This document shows positions 5,960 through 13,747 of a DNA stretch of 64,000 nucleotides, piece by piece. Below the pieces are notes generated by a model that was not told where the DNA came from, searched no databases, and was given only the letters and a program-made list of their open reading frames with translations. Origin of the DNA: a virus; IMG/VR virus record IMGVR_UViG_3300038468_000170, positions 1 to 64,000 of that record, one strand, 5' to 3'. Position 1 is the stretch's first letter. Every line of letters begins with the position of its first letter. The translations under genes were made by a program, and so were the position numbers.

Positions 5960-6682
5960 ATGCGCAGCACGTTCATCTTGGCTCTGATGTTGGTCGGTTG
6001 CAGTGGGCAGCCGTTCACTGCTTCGATGATTGGCTCCGTGTCCGACGGCGGCGATCAGGTCGAGACCGATGGCTCGGGCGGATCTGCTTCGACAGAGACG
6101 GGCGGTGCTGCTGAGAGTGGCGGGCGCGCCGGCACCGGCGGACACGTTGGCGTCGGCTCGGGCGGCCATTTCGAGACCGGTGGGAGCTCGTCGACTGGAG
6201 GGCGAAGCACTACCGGAGGATCAACGTCGACCGGAGGCGTGAACAGTTCATCAGGCGGCTCAAGTGGCGCGACTGGATCCACGGGAGGTTCGTTTGCTAC
6301 AGGCGGCGCCTCGAGCTCGACCGGTGGCACCCCGAGTGATGCATGCGTGCTTGTTACGCACGACAACGGTATCGGACAGACGTGGCAGGACTGCGTGCCA
6401 CTCGACACCTACAACGCGACGCAGGCAACCGCAGCGTGCGAAGCGTACAAGGCGGCTCACGTGGCATCGTGTTCTAGTGCGCGATGCGTGCTCGCCCTCG
6501 GTTCGTGTATCAGCATCGGCAGTAACAGTGTCGAATACACTGCTGACTGCGGAGGCGGCGCCATTCTCTGGACCTACGCGCCAGGAACAGCAAACCCGAC
6601 CGGGGGCGGCCATGTCGTGAACATAACTACCGCCAGTAGTCCCGATGGCTGTCCGACGTCACAAGATCCGTCATGGGATTGA
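5960..6682 (+). CDS. Secreted lipoprotein with TGG-rich linker
   Basis: 240 aa. Signal peptide MRSTFILALMLVGC with lipobox LVGC, so the mature protein should start at Cys14 and be lipid-anchored. Residues ~35-125 are low complexity, built of TGG, SGG and STGG units. The last ~110 residues form a Cys-rich domain with about six Cys (ACVLVTHD, QDCVPLD, SCSSARCVLALGSC). The linker style is frequent in myxobacterial surface lipoproteins, so the gene may be host-derived. Carried by a phage it could alter the lysogen's surface, for example by blocking superinfection; that is speculation. Confidence 0.8.
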   Translation: MRSTFILALMLVGCSGQPFTASMIGSVSDGGDQVETDGSGGSASTETGGAAESGGRAGTGGHVGVGSGGHFETGGSSSTGGRSTTGGSTSTGGVNSSSGGSSGATGSTGGSFATGGASSSTGGTPSDACVLVTHDNGIGQTWQDCVPLDTYNATQATAACEAYKAAHVASCSSARCVLALGSCISIGSNSVEYTADCGGGAILWTYAPGTANPTGGGHVVNITTASSPDGCPTSQDPSWD

Positions 6683-6694
6683 GGAGGTGCAAAA

Positions 6695-6907
6695 ATGGCC
6701 CGCGCAAGAATCACGGAGATGAAAGAGGGACGAGTCATCTTCGCGAAAATCTCGCCTCCCATGAACGGAAGCGACCTCGTGCTTGAGGTGCACCAATACG
6801 AACGTGAGAGGCCGCTCATCCGACAGGTGCTATTCCTCGTCATCTCGAGGGAAGAGTTCTCGGCACTCGCGAAGGACATGCGCGAGTTCGAGACGGAAAT
6901 ACAGTAG
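6695..6907 (+). CDS. Hypothetical protein, 70 aa
   Basis: ATG preceded by GAGGTGC. Beta-strand-rich start (ARITEMKEGRVIFAKI, DLVLEVHQYERERP), then hydrophobic VLFLVISREEF and an acidic C-terminal helix. Single small domain; no family recognised. Confidence 0.7.
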   Translation: MARARITEMKEGRVIFAKISPPMNGSDLVLEVHQYERERPLIRQVLFLVISREEFSALAKDMREFETEIQ

Positions 6908-6944
6908 GGCGGTGCATGACGCGGTCAGGCGGCATCGAGGAAAG

Positions 6945-7187
6945 ATGAGACCACGCCCCGTGAAGGTTTATGACATTTCTCCGCGCGTGTTTGAAAAGAG
7001 GTTCGCTGATTTGATTCGCGGCTTGTCGTTTCTGTCTGGAGTGCCGATGCCGCGTTACGGAGGACGGTTTGGTCATTGGGGCAATCGTTCTCCAGATCCG
7101 TGGGCGTCATTGCGTCGATCTGCTCGAATATTTTGCAATCAAGACGAGGTTCATGCTCACGGGCCACCGAAAAATCAGTCCAACTGA
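6945..7187 (+). CDS. Hypothetical protein, 80 aa
   Basis: ATG at 6945 after GAGGAAAG. Product starts MRPRPVKVYDISPRVFEKRF and is rich in Arg and aromatic residues; the second half looks disordered. The frame stays open upstream to 6783 but overlaps the previous gene. Coding potential is moderate, and I recognise nothing in it. Confidence 0.45.
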   Translation: MRPRPVKVYDISPRVFEKRFADLIRGLSFLSGVPMPRYGGRFGHWGNRSPDPWASLRRSARIFCNQDEVHAHGPPKNQSN

Positions 7188-7215
7188 ACGCCTAGCCTCG
7201 TGGTAGCCTCGCGGC

Positions 7216-7515
7216 ATGCGACCCCTACTCAGTGCCATCTCCCTGGTTCTTCTCGTCTCGTGCACGGTCACTTCCGGAGGCTCGTGCCAAAATCCGGTGC
7301 ATGACGCCTGCTCCGCGAAGGCGCAGGAGGTCTCCGGCGCGCTCGCGAAGATCGCGACCGAGCAGCACCAGACTACCGAGGAGATGACGAACGAATTCCT
7401 TGGTGCCTGTGAGGGGCAGCTCCAAGCCGATCTCGATCAGATACTCCCTGCGCTCGAAACCATCGTGGATGCCGGCGTCCAGACGGATGCAGGCGGGAAG
7501 GACGGTTCGCCGTGA
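7216..7515 (+). CDS. Small lipoprotein, 99 aa
   Basis: Signal peptide MRPLLSAISLVLLVSC with lipobox LVSC (Cys16). The mature part has three more Cys and is helical and acidic (AQEVSGALAKIATEQHQTTEEM). It lies directly upstream of, and overlaps (GTGA), the papain-like peptidase gene. A spanin- or inhibitor-like role cannot be judged. Confidence 0.75.
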   Translation: MRPLLSAISLVLLVSCTVTSGGSCQNPVHDACSAKAQEVSGALAKIATEQHQTTEEMTNEFLGACEGQLQADLDQILPALETIVDAGVQTDAGGKDGSP

Positions 7516-8501
7516 TCAAAGAAGTCTTCGCTCCGCATCTCAACCGCAACGTGAAGTTCGGCAGGCGGCATCCCGTCGCTTTCGGCCCGCATCTCAAGCT
7601 CAAGAACTACTTGAAGGCGGCGCTTCCGGTAGCGCCTCCGACGTACGACTACACGGCGAAGGCCGCGCCGATCCTGTCCGACATCATGGGCAACGACCGC
7701 TACGGGGACTGCGTCTTTGCATGCGGATACCATCTCGTCGGCGTCGAGACCGCGAACGCGGGCAATCCATTCCACGCGAAGCTCGCTCAGGTGGAAGCCG
7801 ATTACACGGCGACGACCGGCTTCAACCCGAACGATCCGTCGACGGACAACGGTGCGAACATCCAAGACGTTCTGAACTACTGGTCGAGTCACGGCTTCGC
7901 GAACGGAACGAAGATCCTGGGCTACCTCGCGGTCGACGCGACGAACGTTGCCGAGGTCATGTCGTGTGTCTACTTGTTCGAGAACCTCGTCCTCGGCATG
8001 TCGCTTCCGGATGCGTGGATCTCTCCGTTCCCGAGCGGTAACGGTTTCACATGGGATCGCGCGGGAAGCCCCGACCAATCGAATGGTCACTGTGTCGGCG
8101 CCTTCGGCTACGGTCAGAAGGGCGTCACCATTGCCACGTGGGGCCTCCTCGGCACGCTCACGTATCCGGCGCTTGCCGAGTACGCAGTCTCTTCCGGTAG
8201 CGGCGAGCTCTGGGTCGTCATCACCCCGGACCAGCTCGCGAAGGGTCAGCAGAAGGCTCCGAACGGGGTTGCATGGGCGAACCTCATCCTCGACTTCGAT
8301 TCGATCGGCGGCCACGTGCCGCTTCCCGCGCCTCCGCCCCCGCCACCTCCGCTTCCTCCCGCAAGTGGCGGTGTGTCGCTCGCTCAAGCCGAGGCTGCGG
8401 TCAAGGCTGCGTTCGCGCACCAGCCGATCATCATGTCGAACAGCGCCGCCGTCTCGGCCGCCATGAAGGCGCTCGAGGGTCTCGCCGGCTGGCCGAGGTG
8501 A
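7512..8501 (+). CDS. Papain-like cysteine peptidase domain protein
   Basis: 329 aa, GTG overlapping the previous stop. Candidate catalytic Cys67 in NDRYGDCVFACGYH, His193 in QSNGHCVGAFGYG, and TW at 209-210 in place of the usual Asn-x-Trp region. This layout is seen in phage and bacterial C1-like peptidases. After residue ~270 comes a polyproline linker (PAPPPPPPPLPP), then a helical tail (SLAQAEAAVKAAF). No signal peptide or membrane segment. Possibly a virion or lysis-associated enzyme acting on host envelope or virion precursors; the substrate is unknown. Confidence 0.7.
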   Translation: MIKEVFAPHLNRNVKFGRRHPVAFGPHLKLKNYLKAALPVAPPTYDYTAKAAPILSDIMGNDRYGDCVFACGYHLVGVETANAGNPFHAKLAQVEADYTATTGFNPNDPSTDNGANIQDVLNYWSSHGFANGTKILGYLAVDATNVAEVMSCVYLFENLVLGMSLPDAWISPFPSGNGFTWDRAGSPDQSNGHCVGAFGYGQKGVTIATWGLLGTLTYPALAEYAVSSGSGELWVVITPDQLAKGQQKAPNGVAWANLILDFDSIGGHVPLPAPPPPPPPLPPASGGVSLAQAEAAVKAAFAHQPIIMSNSAAVSAAMKALEGLAGWPR

Positions 8502-8505
8502 ATCC

Positions 8506-8739
8506 TCACTTTCGGATTCGAGCGATACGTGCCTGGGCGCCGTCGCTCGGAGGCGGGTCGAAACAGCACGCATTCGCGGGGCAAGTCGTGCCGTCGCCGC
8601 AGAACTCGTTGTCGTAGCAGCAGGTCCCGTCGCCGCACGAGACGCGGTATTGACCGCACGGCCCCGGTGGAGGTCCGGGAGGATTGCATCGTGATCCAAG
8701 AAAGATCACCGAGAAGACGAGGAGTGCTACACGCCGCAT
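8506..8739 (-). CDS. Cys-rich secreted protein, 77 aa
   Basis: Start taken as ATG at 8739, two codons after the stop of the upstream minus-strand gene. N-terminal hydrophobic signal (RRVALLVFSVIFLG) then eleven Cys in ~40 residues, including adjacent pairs (SCGDGTCCYDNEFC, CPANACC), a disulfide-knot-like pattern. The sequence before the first Cys (GSRC) is not a good lipobox, so a normal secretion signal is more likely. Function unknown. Confidence 0.65.
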   Translation of the reverse strand: MRRVALLVFSVIFLGSRCNPPGPPPGPCGQYRVSCGDGTCCYDNEFCGDGTTCPANACCFDPPPSDGAQARIARIRK

Positions 8740-8744
8740 GATCG

Positions 8745-9362
8745 TCAATTCGAGTACCAGACGATCGGAGAGCGCCCCTTCAGGTCCGCGCCCGTCATGC
8801 TCATGTCGAACAGCATGCCGAAGAGCGTCTGGTCGAGGGGAGGGATTTGCCAGATCGCGAAGCCGCAGGTCGGGTCCGGGATGTCACGCGATCCGCCACG
8901 CCAGTAGAGGTGCACGTTCGGTAAGGCGTAGAGCTCCGCGCCCGATAAGAGCTGGCCTGCTCCCACGTAGGCGAGGGGCACGAAGCCTGCGCCCGAGATC
9001 GCGGCCGTGATAGCTTTGTCGTACGCGGTCGCATCCGCGTGACTCCCGTGCTGCTCTTCCAAGTCCACCATCAAATGCACGCCGGTAGGGACGCCGAGCG
9101 CCGTCGCGCGCTCGAGGATGTGCGTCGCGCGCGTGTGCCCGAACGCCTCCGAGATCGGACTTACGGGAGCCATGGAGAGCGGCAGAATCCCGAGTCCGGC
9201 GGTGAACAGGCCGTCGCGCTCGGCCGCGGACAGGTTCTCGATATACCTGCCGACGATGTCGACCCGAGCGCTTTTTAGCGCCAGTGCCGTCTCGATCGAG
9301 ATGGGCGCGAAGCTGTCGACCATCTTGGAGTAGAGCAAACACTGACGAGCAACCCCGGTCAT
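8745..9362 (-). CDS. DUF1906 / Rv2525c-type glycoside-hydrolase-like protein
   Basis: 205 aa, ATG at 9362. Matches the TIM-barrel-like DUF1906 family: SARVDIVGRYIENLSAAER, then LGILPLSMAPVS, GVPTGVHLMVDLEEQHG with acidic residues in the substrate site, and GFAIWQIPP near the end. Relatives are thought to act on cell-envelope glycans. The minus-strand frame is open as far as 9944, but that part overlaps the gene at 9372-9788 and looks random. Pairs with the Cys-rich gene downstream and is divergent from 9372. Confidence 0.75.
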   Translation of the reverse strand: MTGVARQCLLYSKMVDSFAPISIETALALKSARVDIVGRYIENLSAAERDGLFTAGLGILPLSMAPVSPISEAFGHTRATHILERATALGVPTGVHLMVDLEEQHGSHADATAYDKAITAAISGAGFVPLAYVGAGQLLSGAELYALPNVHLYWRGGSRDIPDPTCGFAIWQIPPLDQTLFGMLFDMSMTGADLKGRSPIVWYSN

Positions 9363-9371
9363 GGCTCGAGT

Positions 9372-9788
9372 ATGGTAGCATGGGTCATGCTCCAAACGGG
9401 ACTCGACTTCGCTCCTGGAACGACCGATGAATGCAAGCGGTTGATCGGGCGGCTCTTTTCGCCTACTGACATCTTTGCCGCGTACCGAGAAGGACGAGCC
9501 GCCTTCAGTACAGGAGACCTCGTCCTGCTTGCCTCGGAGCACGACCCGAGCGGCTTCAAGGTGCAGCCCCGCGTCGCTTACCTGAAAGATCTCAAGGACG
9601 CTCTCGGGCACAATGCGGCAAAGACGTTGCCAGTGCTTACGATTTCGCAGAAGACGGCCCACGCGGTGATGCGCCTTCCGGGCGATTCGGACGCCATGTG
9701 GCTCGTCATTGCACGCGGCAAAGACATGCCGGTCATGTGTGTCCTCTACGCGACCCCGTACGCTACCGGCTACAGCGCGGTAAATTAG
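9372..9788 (+). CDS. Hypothetical protein, 138 aa
   Basis: Two possible starts, ATG 9372 or ATG 9387 (MLQTGLDFAPG). Alpha/beta composition (FSPTDIFAAYREG, DLVLLASEHDPSGF, AMWLVIARGKDMP). Divergent from the DUF1906 gene with fewer than 25 bp between starts, so the promoters must overlap the coding regions. Function unrecognised. Confidence 0.7.
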   Translation: MVAWVMLQTGLDFAPGTTDECKRLIGRLFSPTDIFAAYREGRAAFSTGDLVLLASEHDPSGFKVQPRVAYLKDLKDALGHNAAKTLPVLTISQKTAHAVMRLPGDSDAMWLVIARGKDMPVMCVLYATPYATGYSAVN

Positions 9789-9840
9789 GCTGAAAACGAG
9801 GGGATAGACAGCAAACCCGGCCCATCGTAAGCTCTTTCGC

Positions 9841-10119
9841 ATGAGCAACGCTAAAACCGGAGTCTTGAGCGCGTTCGGGGCGCTGCTCGGAGGCGCTGCG
9901 GGGGCCTTCGCGGGCCGATACGCGGTGCAGATGCGCCCACGCACTCAGTCGAGCAGAAGGGTGTCGTACCAAGAGGTCGAGGACGCAATGGTGATCGGCG
10001 CAGGAGCCGGATCAGTGATTGGCGCGTTCGTCGGAGGCACACTCGGCGGCGAAGAGGCGCCACAGGTGGTCGCGGTTGCGGCCCGCCCGACCGTGCAGCC
10101 CCAGTTGCGCTACCCGTGA
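9841..10119 (+). CDS. Glycine-zipper membrane protein, 92 aa
   Basis: Two Gly/Ala-rich hydrophobic segments, residues ~8-27 (GVLSAFGALLGGAAGAFAG) and ~50-68 (MVIGAGAGSVIGAFVGGTLG), joined by a polar, Arg-rich loop. Glycine-zipper proteins pack tightly in membranes. The stop overlaps the GTG of 10116. Could be a holin-type or virion membrane protein; the sequence does not decide. Confidence 0.75.
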   Translation: MSNAKTGVLSAFGALLGGAAGAFAGRYAVQMRPRTQSSRRVSYQEVEDAMVIGAGAGSVIGAFVGGTLGGEEAPQVVAVAARPTVQPQLRYP

Positions 10120-10496
10120 ACATTGAGGACGTATTCCAACGGCTCGGCGTTCTGTCCGCGCAGTTGGGCGGGCTCTCGGAAGACATGCGATCCCTATCGC
10201 GCCGTCTCGAAGAGCACGTCGACGACGACACGGACAAGAACGCGAAAATCGCACGAGAACTCGGCGAGATTTCGACCGAGCTCAAACGGATCGGAAAAGT
10301 CGAGGAACGTCAGTGGGAAGAAACGAGCAAGGCGGGGAAGCTCGAGGGTTCTGATCGACCGAGACGTAAGAGCGTCAGCGACCGCGCACTGCTCTTACTG
10401 ATTGCCGCGCTGATTCCGCTGGCGCACGCGGTGCAAGCGGTTACGGAGCGCGCGTGGCCGGCGCCAGCACCGCCGGCAGCCTCGTCTCACCCGTAA
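10116..10496 (+). CDS. Coiled-coil protein with C-terminal membrane segment
   Basis: 126 aa, GTG overlap with the previous gene. Residues 1-60 form a heptad-rich coiled coil (DVFQRLGVLSAQLGGLSEDM, SRRLEEHVDD). A transmembrane helix follows near 90-108 (ALLLLIAALIPLAHAVQAV), then a short Pro-rich tail. The architecture, a soluble coil plus a C-terminal anchor, resembles holin accessory or virion-membrane proteins. Converges with the gene at 10487. Confidence 0.75.
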   Translation: MNIEDVFQRLGVLSAQLGGLSEDMRSLSRRLEEHVDDDTDKNAKIARELGEISTELKRIGKVEERQWEETSKAGKLEGSDRPRRKSVSDRALLLLIAALIPLAHAVQAVTERAWPAPAPPAASSHP

Positions 10497-11284
10497 GGGA
10501 GCGGGGGCTCTTGGCGCCGCGGATGGTAATAGACAACGAGCGCCCCGCCGACGAGCACGACAGCGACGGCCGCAGCGATACCGATCCACTGAAGCGTCTC
10601 TTTGGGAGGAGTGATGGCGCCCCAGTCCGGAGGAGCCGGAGGCGTCACCTTTCCCCAATATTTGACCGGGTCGGTGCCAGGCGGAAGCCACGTCGGTAGC
10701 CCTTTCAAATTCGAGGGCCAAAGAGTGTCTTGGTAGACGACGAATAGGTTATCCGTGTAGTACGAAGCTCCTCCGGGAAGAACCGAAACACTCGTTTGCA
10801 CGACAGTGTTCTTGACCGTTTTCGTGTTGCTCTGAACCCACGCATCGAACCCTTCTCCGGTTTGGGTGATGTTGGAGTACGTGTACGTGCCCGGATGCAG
10901 CGTCACTCCGTTTGGGGCTGACTCGATGGGGCCGGAAGGTTTGATGACCGCGATGGGGGTCGTGCCGTAGTTCTTCGCCGGAGCGGCAAAGAGTGCTGCG
11001 CGCCCTCCTGTCGCGACGTAGTTCCGAAGCGCTTCCTTTTCGTCGTCGCTCCCTCCGAAGAAGTCGATGTAGTGTTGCTTTTGCTCAGGTGTTGTAGAAG
11101 TGTCATCCAGTGCGGCTGCCGCTTCGTCGAACGAGTTCTGTTCGTCCCCGTGCGAGTTGTACCAGGCGACCCACGTAACGGCGGGACCTGAAAGCCCAAG
11201 CCTGATGACGCGACGACCGTTGAGATAGATCCCCTCGGGACGGATGACGGGGCACCCTCCGAGAAACACCGTTTCGTTCATCAT
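10487..11284 (-). CDS. Membrane-anchored protein, 265 aa
   Basis: ATG at 11284 overlapping the stop of the upstream gene (ATGA); the longer frame to 11380 lies inside that gene. The N-terminal ectodomain is beta-rich (MNETVFLGGCPVIRPEGIY, LNGRRVIRLG, VTWVAWYNSHG). A single transmembrane helix lies near residues 232-252 (WIGIAAAVAVVLVGGALVVY), followed by HPRRQEPP. Last of three coupled membrane-protein genes; its 3' end overlaps the + gene 10116-10496 by ten bases. No family recognised. Confidence 0.75.
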   Translation of the reverse strand: MMNETVFLGGCPVIRPEGIYLNGRRVIRLGLSGPAVTWVAWYNSHGDEQNSFDEAAAALDDTSTTPEQKQHYIDFFGGSDDEKEALRNYVATGGRAALFAAPAKNYGTTPIAVIKPSGPIESAPNGVTLHPGTYTYSNITQTGEGFDAWVQSNTKTVKNTVVQTSVSVLPGGASYYTDNLFVVYQDTLWPSNLKGLPTWLPPGTDPVKYWGKVTPPAPPDWGAITPPKETLQWIGIAAAVAVVLVGGALVVYYHPRRQEPPLPYG

Positions 11285-11481
11285 CGTCGTCGCTTCTTCC
11301 CGCGAACCTTTTTCGCGACCTCTTCGATGACCCATCCGGTCGCTGCACCCATGGCGCTCGTAGCGAGTGCGAAAAGCCAAGGTGACGTCGCCGTGGCGGC
11401 CATAGTAGTCGGGGCCATGAGCGCCTGTCCGAAGCCGACGGCCGGTTTACCTCCTGGCGCGACGGGGGGATCGTAGGTCAT
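11281..11481 (-). CDS. Small membrane protein with basic tail, 66 aa
   Basis: A Pro/Gly-rich start (TYDPPVAPGGKPAVG), one hydrophobic stretch (PWLFALATSAMGAATGWVI) and a C-terminal KKVRGKKRRR. The TM-plus-basic-tail pattern recurs throughout the putative virion genes. Overlaps both neighbours by ATGA. Confidence 0.75.
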   Translation of the reverse strand: MTYDPPVAPGGKPAVGFGQALMAPTTMAATATSPWLFALATSAMGAATGWVIEEVAKKVRGKKRRR

Positions 11482-11906
11482 GCGGCCTTCTTACGCCCTT
11501 TCAAGGTTGCGATTGTGGCGATGGTTCCGACCGCGAGGCTCACCGCCGTTAGCACACCCACAGCCTTACCGATCCCGTCCGAAGGCGGAGTGACCGTCCC
11601 GGCTGCCGGCGCGGTCCCGCTCGGTAGGAAGATCGCGGCTGCTTTGAAACAGCCTTGCACGAGGTTCCCTGTCGCATCGCGGCCCCAAGAGTGCGGCTCG
11701 ACGCGGATAAGCGTCGTAACTCCCGGAAGCGGATAGCTTTCGGTCGTGCCGAGCGGCACCGCCGTGTCGGCAGCGATGGCCTGTGCTCGCGTCGCCAAAG
11801 CATCCGGGATCGGACCGTTCGCGTCCGTCCACGGCTGCCAGCCGTCGGGCGGCGGCACACGCGGGCATTTCGCCGCGAGCTCTGGTCCAACGCCGAACTC
11901 GGCCAT
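11478..11906 (-). CDS. Membrane-anchored protein, 142 aa
   Basis: First gene of the minus-strand trio. The ectodomain (~105 aa) has two Cys and a Pro-rich region around VPPPDGWQPW. One C-terminal membrane helix (GVLTAVSLAVGTIATIATL) is followed by KGRKKAA. Starts about 85 bp from the divergent gene at 11992, with an operator-like inverted repeat between. Confidence 0.75.
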   Translation of the reverse strand: MAEFGVGPELAAKCPRVPPPDGWQPWTDANGPIPDALATRAQAIAADTAVPLGTTESYPLPGVTTLIRVEPHSWGRDATGNLVQGCFKAAAIFLPSGTAPAAGTVTPPSDGIGKAVGVLTAVSLAVGTIATIATLKGRKKAA

Positions 11907-11920
11907 CTCGAGTAGAGTCT

Positions 11921-11965
11921 ACGTGTGACGCCTTGACACGTCTAGCCGCACGGGGGCAGTATACC
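11921..11965 (+). promoter_or_regulatory. Candidate operator/promoter in divergent region
   Basis: Perfect inverted repeat ACGTGT-N9-ACACGT (11921-11941) that overlaps a TTGACA box (11933-11938). TATACC lies 21 bp downstream, wider than the usual 17-bp spacing, so the promoter call is weak; the inverted repeat is clear. It lies between divergent operons starting at 11906 (-) and 11992 (+). Confidence 0.35.
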
Positions 11966-11991
11966 GATCGGACAACGATGGTGCACCGAGC

Positions 11992-12201
11992 GTGAAACCG
12001 TTACCGCCGAAAACGAAGCACGTAGGCGTCAAATTCACCCCTGATCAGTACCAACTGATCTCCGAACGCGCCCAGTTTTGCGGTGTGCCGGTGAGCGCCT
12101 GGATTCGATTCATCTCGCTCCAAGTCGCAAAACAGCAACCAGGGAAAGCCGGCTCGCAACGACAACTTCGCATTCGAGAGCCGAACGGAGCGATCACATG
12201 A
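11992..12201 (+). CDS. Ribbon-helix-helix-like protein, 69 aa
   Basis: GTG start. KHVGVKFTPDQYQLISERA followed by GVPVSAWIRFISLQVA has the strand-helix-helix spacing of RHH DNA-binding proteins such as MobC-type relaxosome factors and small repressors. The tail is basic. Its position next to an inverted-repeat operator suggests autoregulation; that is inference. The stop overlaps the ATG at 12198. Confidence 0.65.
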   Translation: MKPLPPKTKHVGVKFTPDQYQLISERAQFCGVPVSAWIRFISLQVAKQQPGKAGSQRQLRIREPNGAIT

Positions 12202-12752
12202 GCGCAAACACCAATCCTCGTGAGATGATGGGACTCGAGATCCCCGGTGATCGACGAGTACCGATCTCGGTGCGCGATTGGAACGCGATGCGGCTCGCTC
12301 TCTGGAGGAGTAGCGTCGGATGGGGGATCGTGATGCAACAGGCAGTAGCGATCCTCGACGACTGTCTTCACGATCCTTCGTGCCCTGGCGCGAGCAGCGA
12401 AACCGAGCTGTGCCTACCGAATTGCGAGGATCGCGAGAAGCGGATGAGCGCCCTTGTTATTCTGAACGCCGCGAGACAGTTTGCTCCGGTCGACGCCCGC
12501 AGAGCTGCGGACGATCAATACTTCGCGCCGAGCCGCGAGTATTTCAGTGAGGTGCTCTCGTCACTCGCGGCAGCACAGGCCGAGAACGAAATTTTGCGAG
12601 AAGCGCTTCGTCGTGCGGGCATCGAAGCGCCGACTCCGCCCCCGAACGAGACTCCGGCGGTGCCGCCACGCTTGGGCCCATCGAAGCGAGAGCTCGCGGC
12701 CTTTGCGGAGAATCTCGATACAGAAGAGGAAGAAGATGAAGCTCGAACCTAG
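12198..12752 (+). CDS. Hypothetical protein, 184 aa
   Basis: ATGA overlap with the RHH gene. N-terminal domain with HDPSCPGASSE and CLPNCEDREKRM Cys pairs. A middle helix (EVLSSLAAAQAENEILREAL) looks coiled-coil, followed by a Pro-rich stretch (PTPPPNETPAVPPR) and an acidic tail (LDTEEEEDE). No family recognised. Overlaps the start of the GroES-like gene. Confidence 0.7.
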   Translation: MSANTNPREMMGLEIPGDRRVPISVRDWNAMRLALWRSSVGWGIVMQQAVAILDDCLHDPSCPGASSETELCLPNCEDREKRMSALVILNAARQFAPVDARRAADDQYFAPSREYFSEVLSSLAAAQAENEILREALRRAGIEAPTPPPNETPAVPPRLGPSKRELAAFAENLDTEEEEDEART

Positions 12753-13113
12753 GAACAACCAAATCATCGGTCGGATCGTCATCAGGCGCGCGTTCTCGTC
12801 GATCGTTCGCCCCGACCAGACGAAGGACATCACCAAGTTCATTTTGGTCGATGCGGTCGGTAGCGGCGCCGCAGCCAAAGGTGTCAAGATCGGCGACGTC
12901 ATCGTTCCAATGGCGATCGGGAAAATCATGCTGGACGACGGATTCCGACCGTCCCTCGAAGAGGAGAACGTCGGATTTTTCGTTCGGGACGTGAGCCCGA
13001 GCGATCTCCTGATCCAGACGGACAACGGCCTCGAGTACGTCCCCTTCGACTCCGAGAAGGCGGCGAAGTCGCTCGGCGCGGTCGTGAAGGAAGCCGAATC
13101 CGAGGCGGCATGA
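12736..13113 (+). CDS. GroES-like (Cpn10-fold) protein
   Basis: 125 aa, ATG at 12736 after GAAGAGGAAG. The order of strands resembles a co-chaperonin: KLEPRNNQIIGRIVI, VDAVGSGAAAKGVKIGDVIV, MAIGKIMLDDGF and EENVGFFVRDVSPSDLLI. GroES-fold proteins cap chaperonin; some phages encode their own to fold the coat protein. The match is structural-pattern level, not strong sequence identity, so another beta-barrel is possible. Confidence 0.6.
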   Translation: MKLEPRNNQIIGRIVIRRAFSSIVRPDQTKDITKFILVDAVGSGAAAKGVKIGDVIVPMAIGKIMLDDGFRPSLEEENVGFFVRDVSPSDLLIQTDNGLEYVPFDSEKAAKSLGAVVKEAESEAA

Positions 13114-13697
13114 TGTTCGCGCGCGCTCTCCGACGTCCTCCATGCGCGTGCCCCCGCGGCGTGCGCGAAACGCCCCTGCGTCGCCCCCGAGGCGTCGAGC
13201 CGGTAGAGCTGGTCGGCGCTTCGAGCGGTGCCAGGTGCCGGCCATTTCTCGTGGTGCGAAAGGACCCGGAGCGGTTCGCGGCCTGCAACGAACTCGCCGA
13301 TCGCATAGGACCCCTCAACGATCCGAAGAAGGTCATCCGCTTGCTCGAGGAAGCCATCGGCGACGAGCTGAACGAGGTTTTCGGCGTGCTGACGGTGGAC
13401 ATCCACGGCCGCATGAAGGGGATGACGGAGACCGGTCGGGGGGAAGCGTCAAGCGTGATGGCACCGATGATACCGACCATCCGAGCCGCGCTGTTCAGCG
13501 GCGGCGAGGGAGCCATCCTCTGGCACGTGCATCCGTCGGGAGTCGTGGCCGAGCCCAGCAAGGCCGACAAGGACACAACGAAGGCGTTCGCGGATGCGTT
13601 CGAAACCATCGGCATGCCTCTCATAGACCACATCATCGTCGCAGGCGACGCGCGAAGGCGCAGCTATTTCAGCTTTGCGAAAGAGGGGTTGCTATAG
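13110..13697 (+). CDS. RadC-like JAMM/MPN metalloprotease-fold protein
   Basis: 195 aa, overlaps the GroES-like gene. The C-terminal half is the RadC/JAB domain: EVFGVLTVDIHGRM, then the metal-binding H139-V-H141-P-S-G, with S150 and D153 completing the JAMM signature (EPSKAD). The N-terminal ~45 residues are Arg- and Pro-rich and unlike RadC's usual helix-hairpin-helix, so it may be a JAMM peptidase or deubiquitinase-like enzyme rather than a DNA-repair protein. Substrate unknown. Confidence 0.8.
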   Translation: MMFARALRRPPCACPRGVRETPLRRPRGVEPVELVGASSGARCRPFLVVRKDPERFAACNELADRIGPLNDPKKVIRLLEEAIGDELNEVFGVLTVDIHGRMKGMTETGRGEASSVMAPMIPTIRAALFSGGEGAILWHVHPSGVVAEPSKADKDTTKAFADAFETIGMPLIDHIIVAGDARRRSYFSFAKEGLL

Positions 13698-13747
13698 GCT
13701 CACCGGGTGGTTAACGAGGGGGACAGAAGAGAAAGGAAACTTCGTCC

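Noticed and set aside
7437-8699. 420-codon open frame on the minus strand
   Set aside because: Shadow of the papain-like peptidase gene; high-GC antisense frames lack stops, and the product is charged and featureless.
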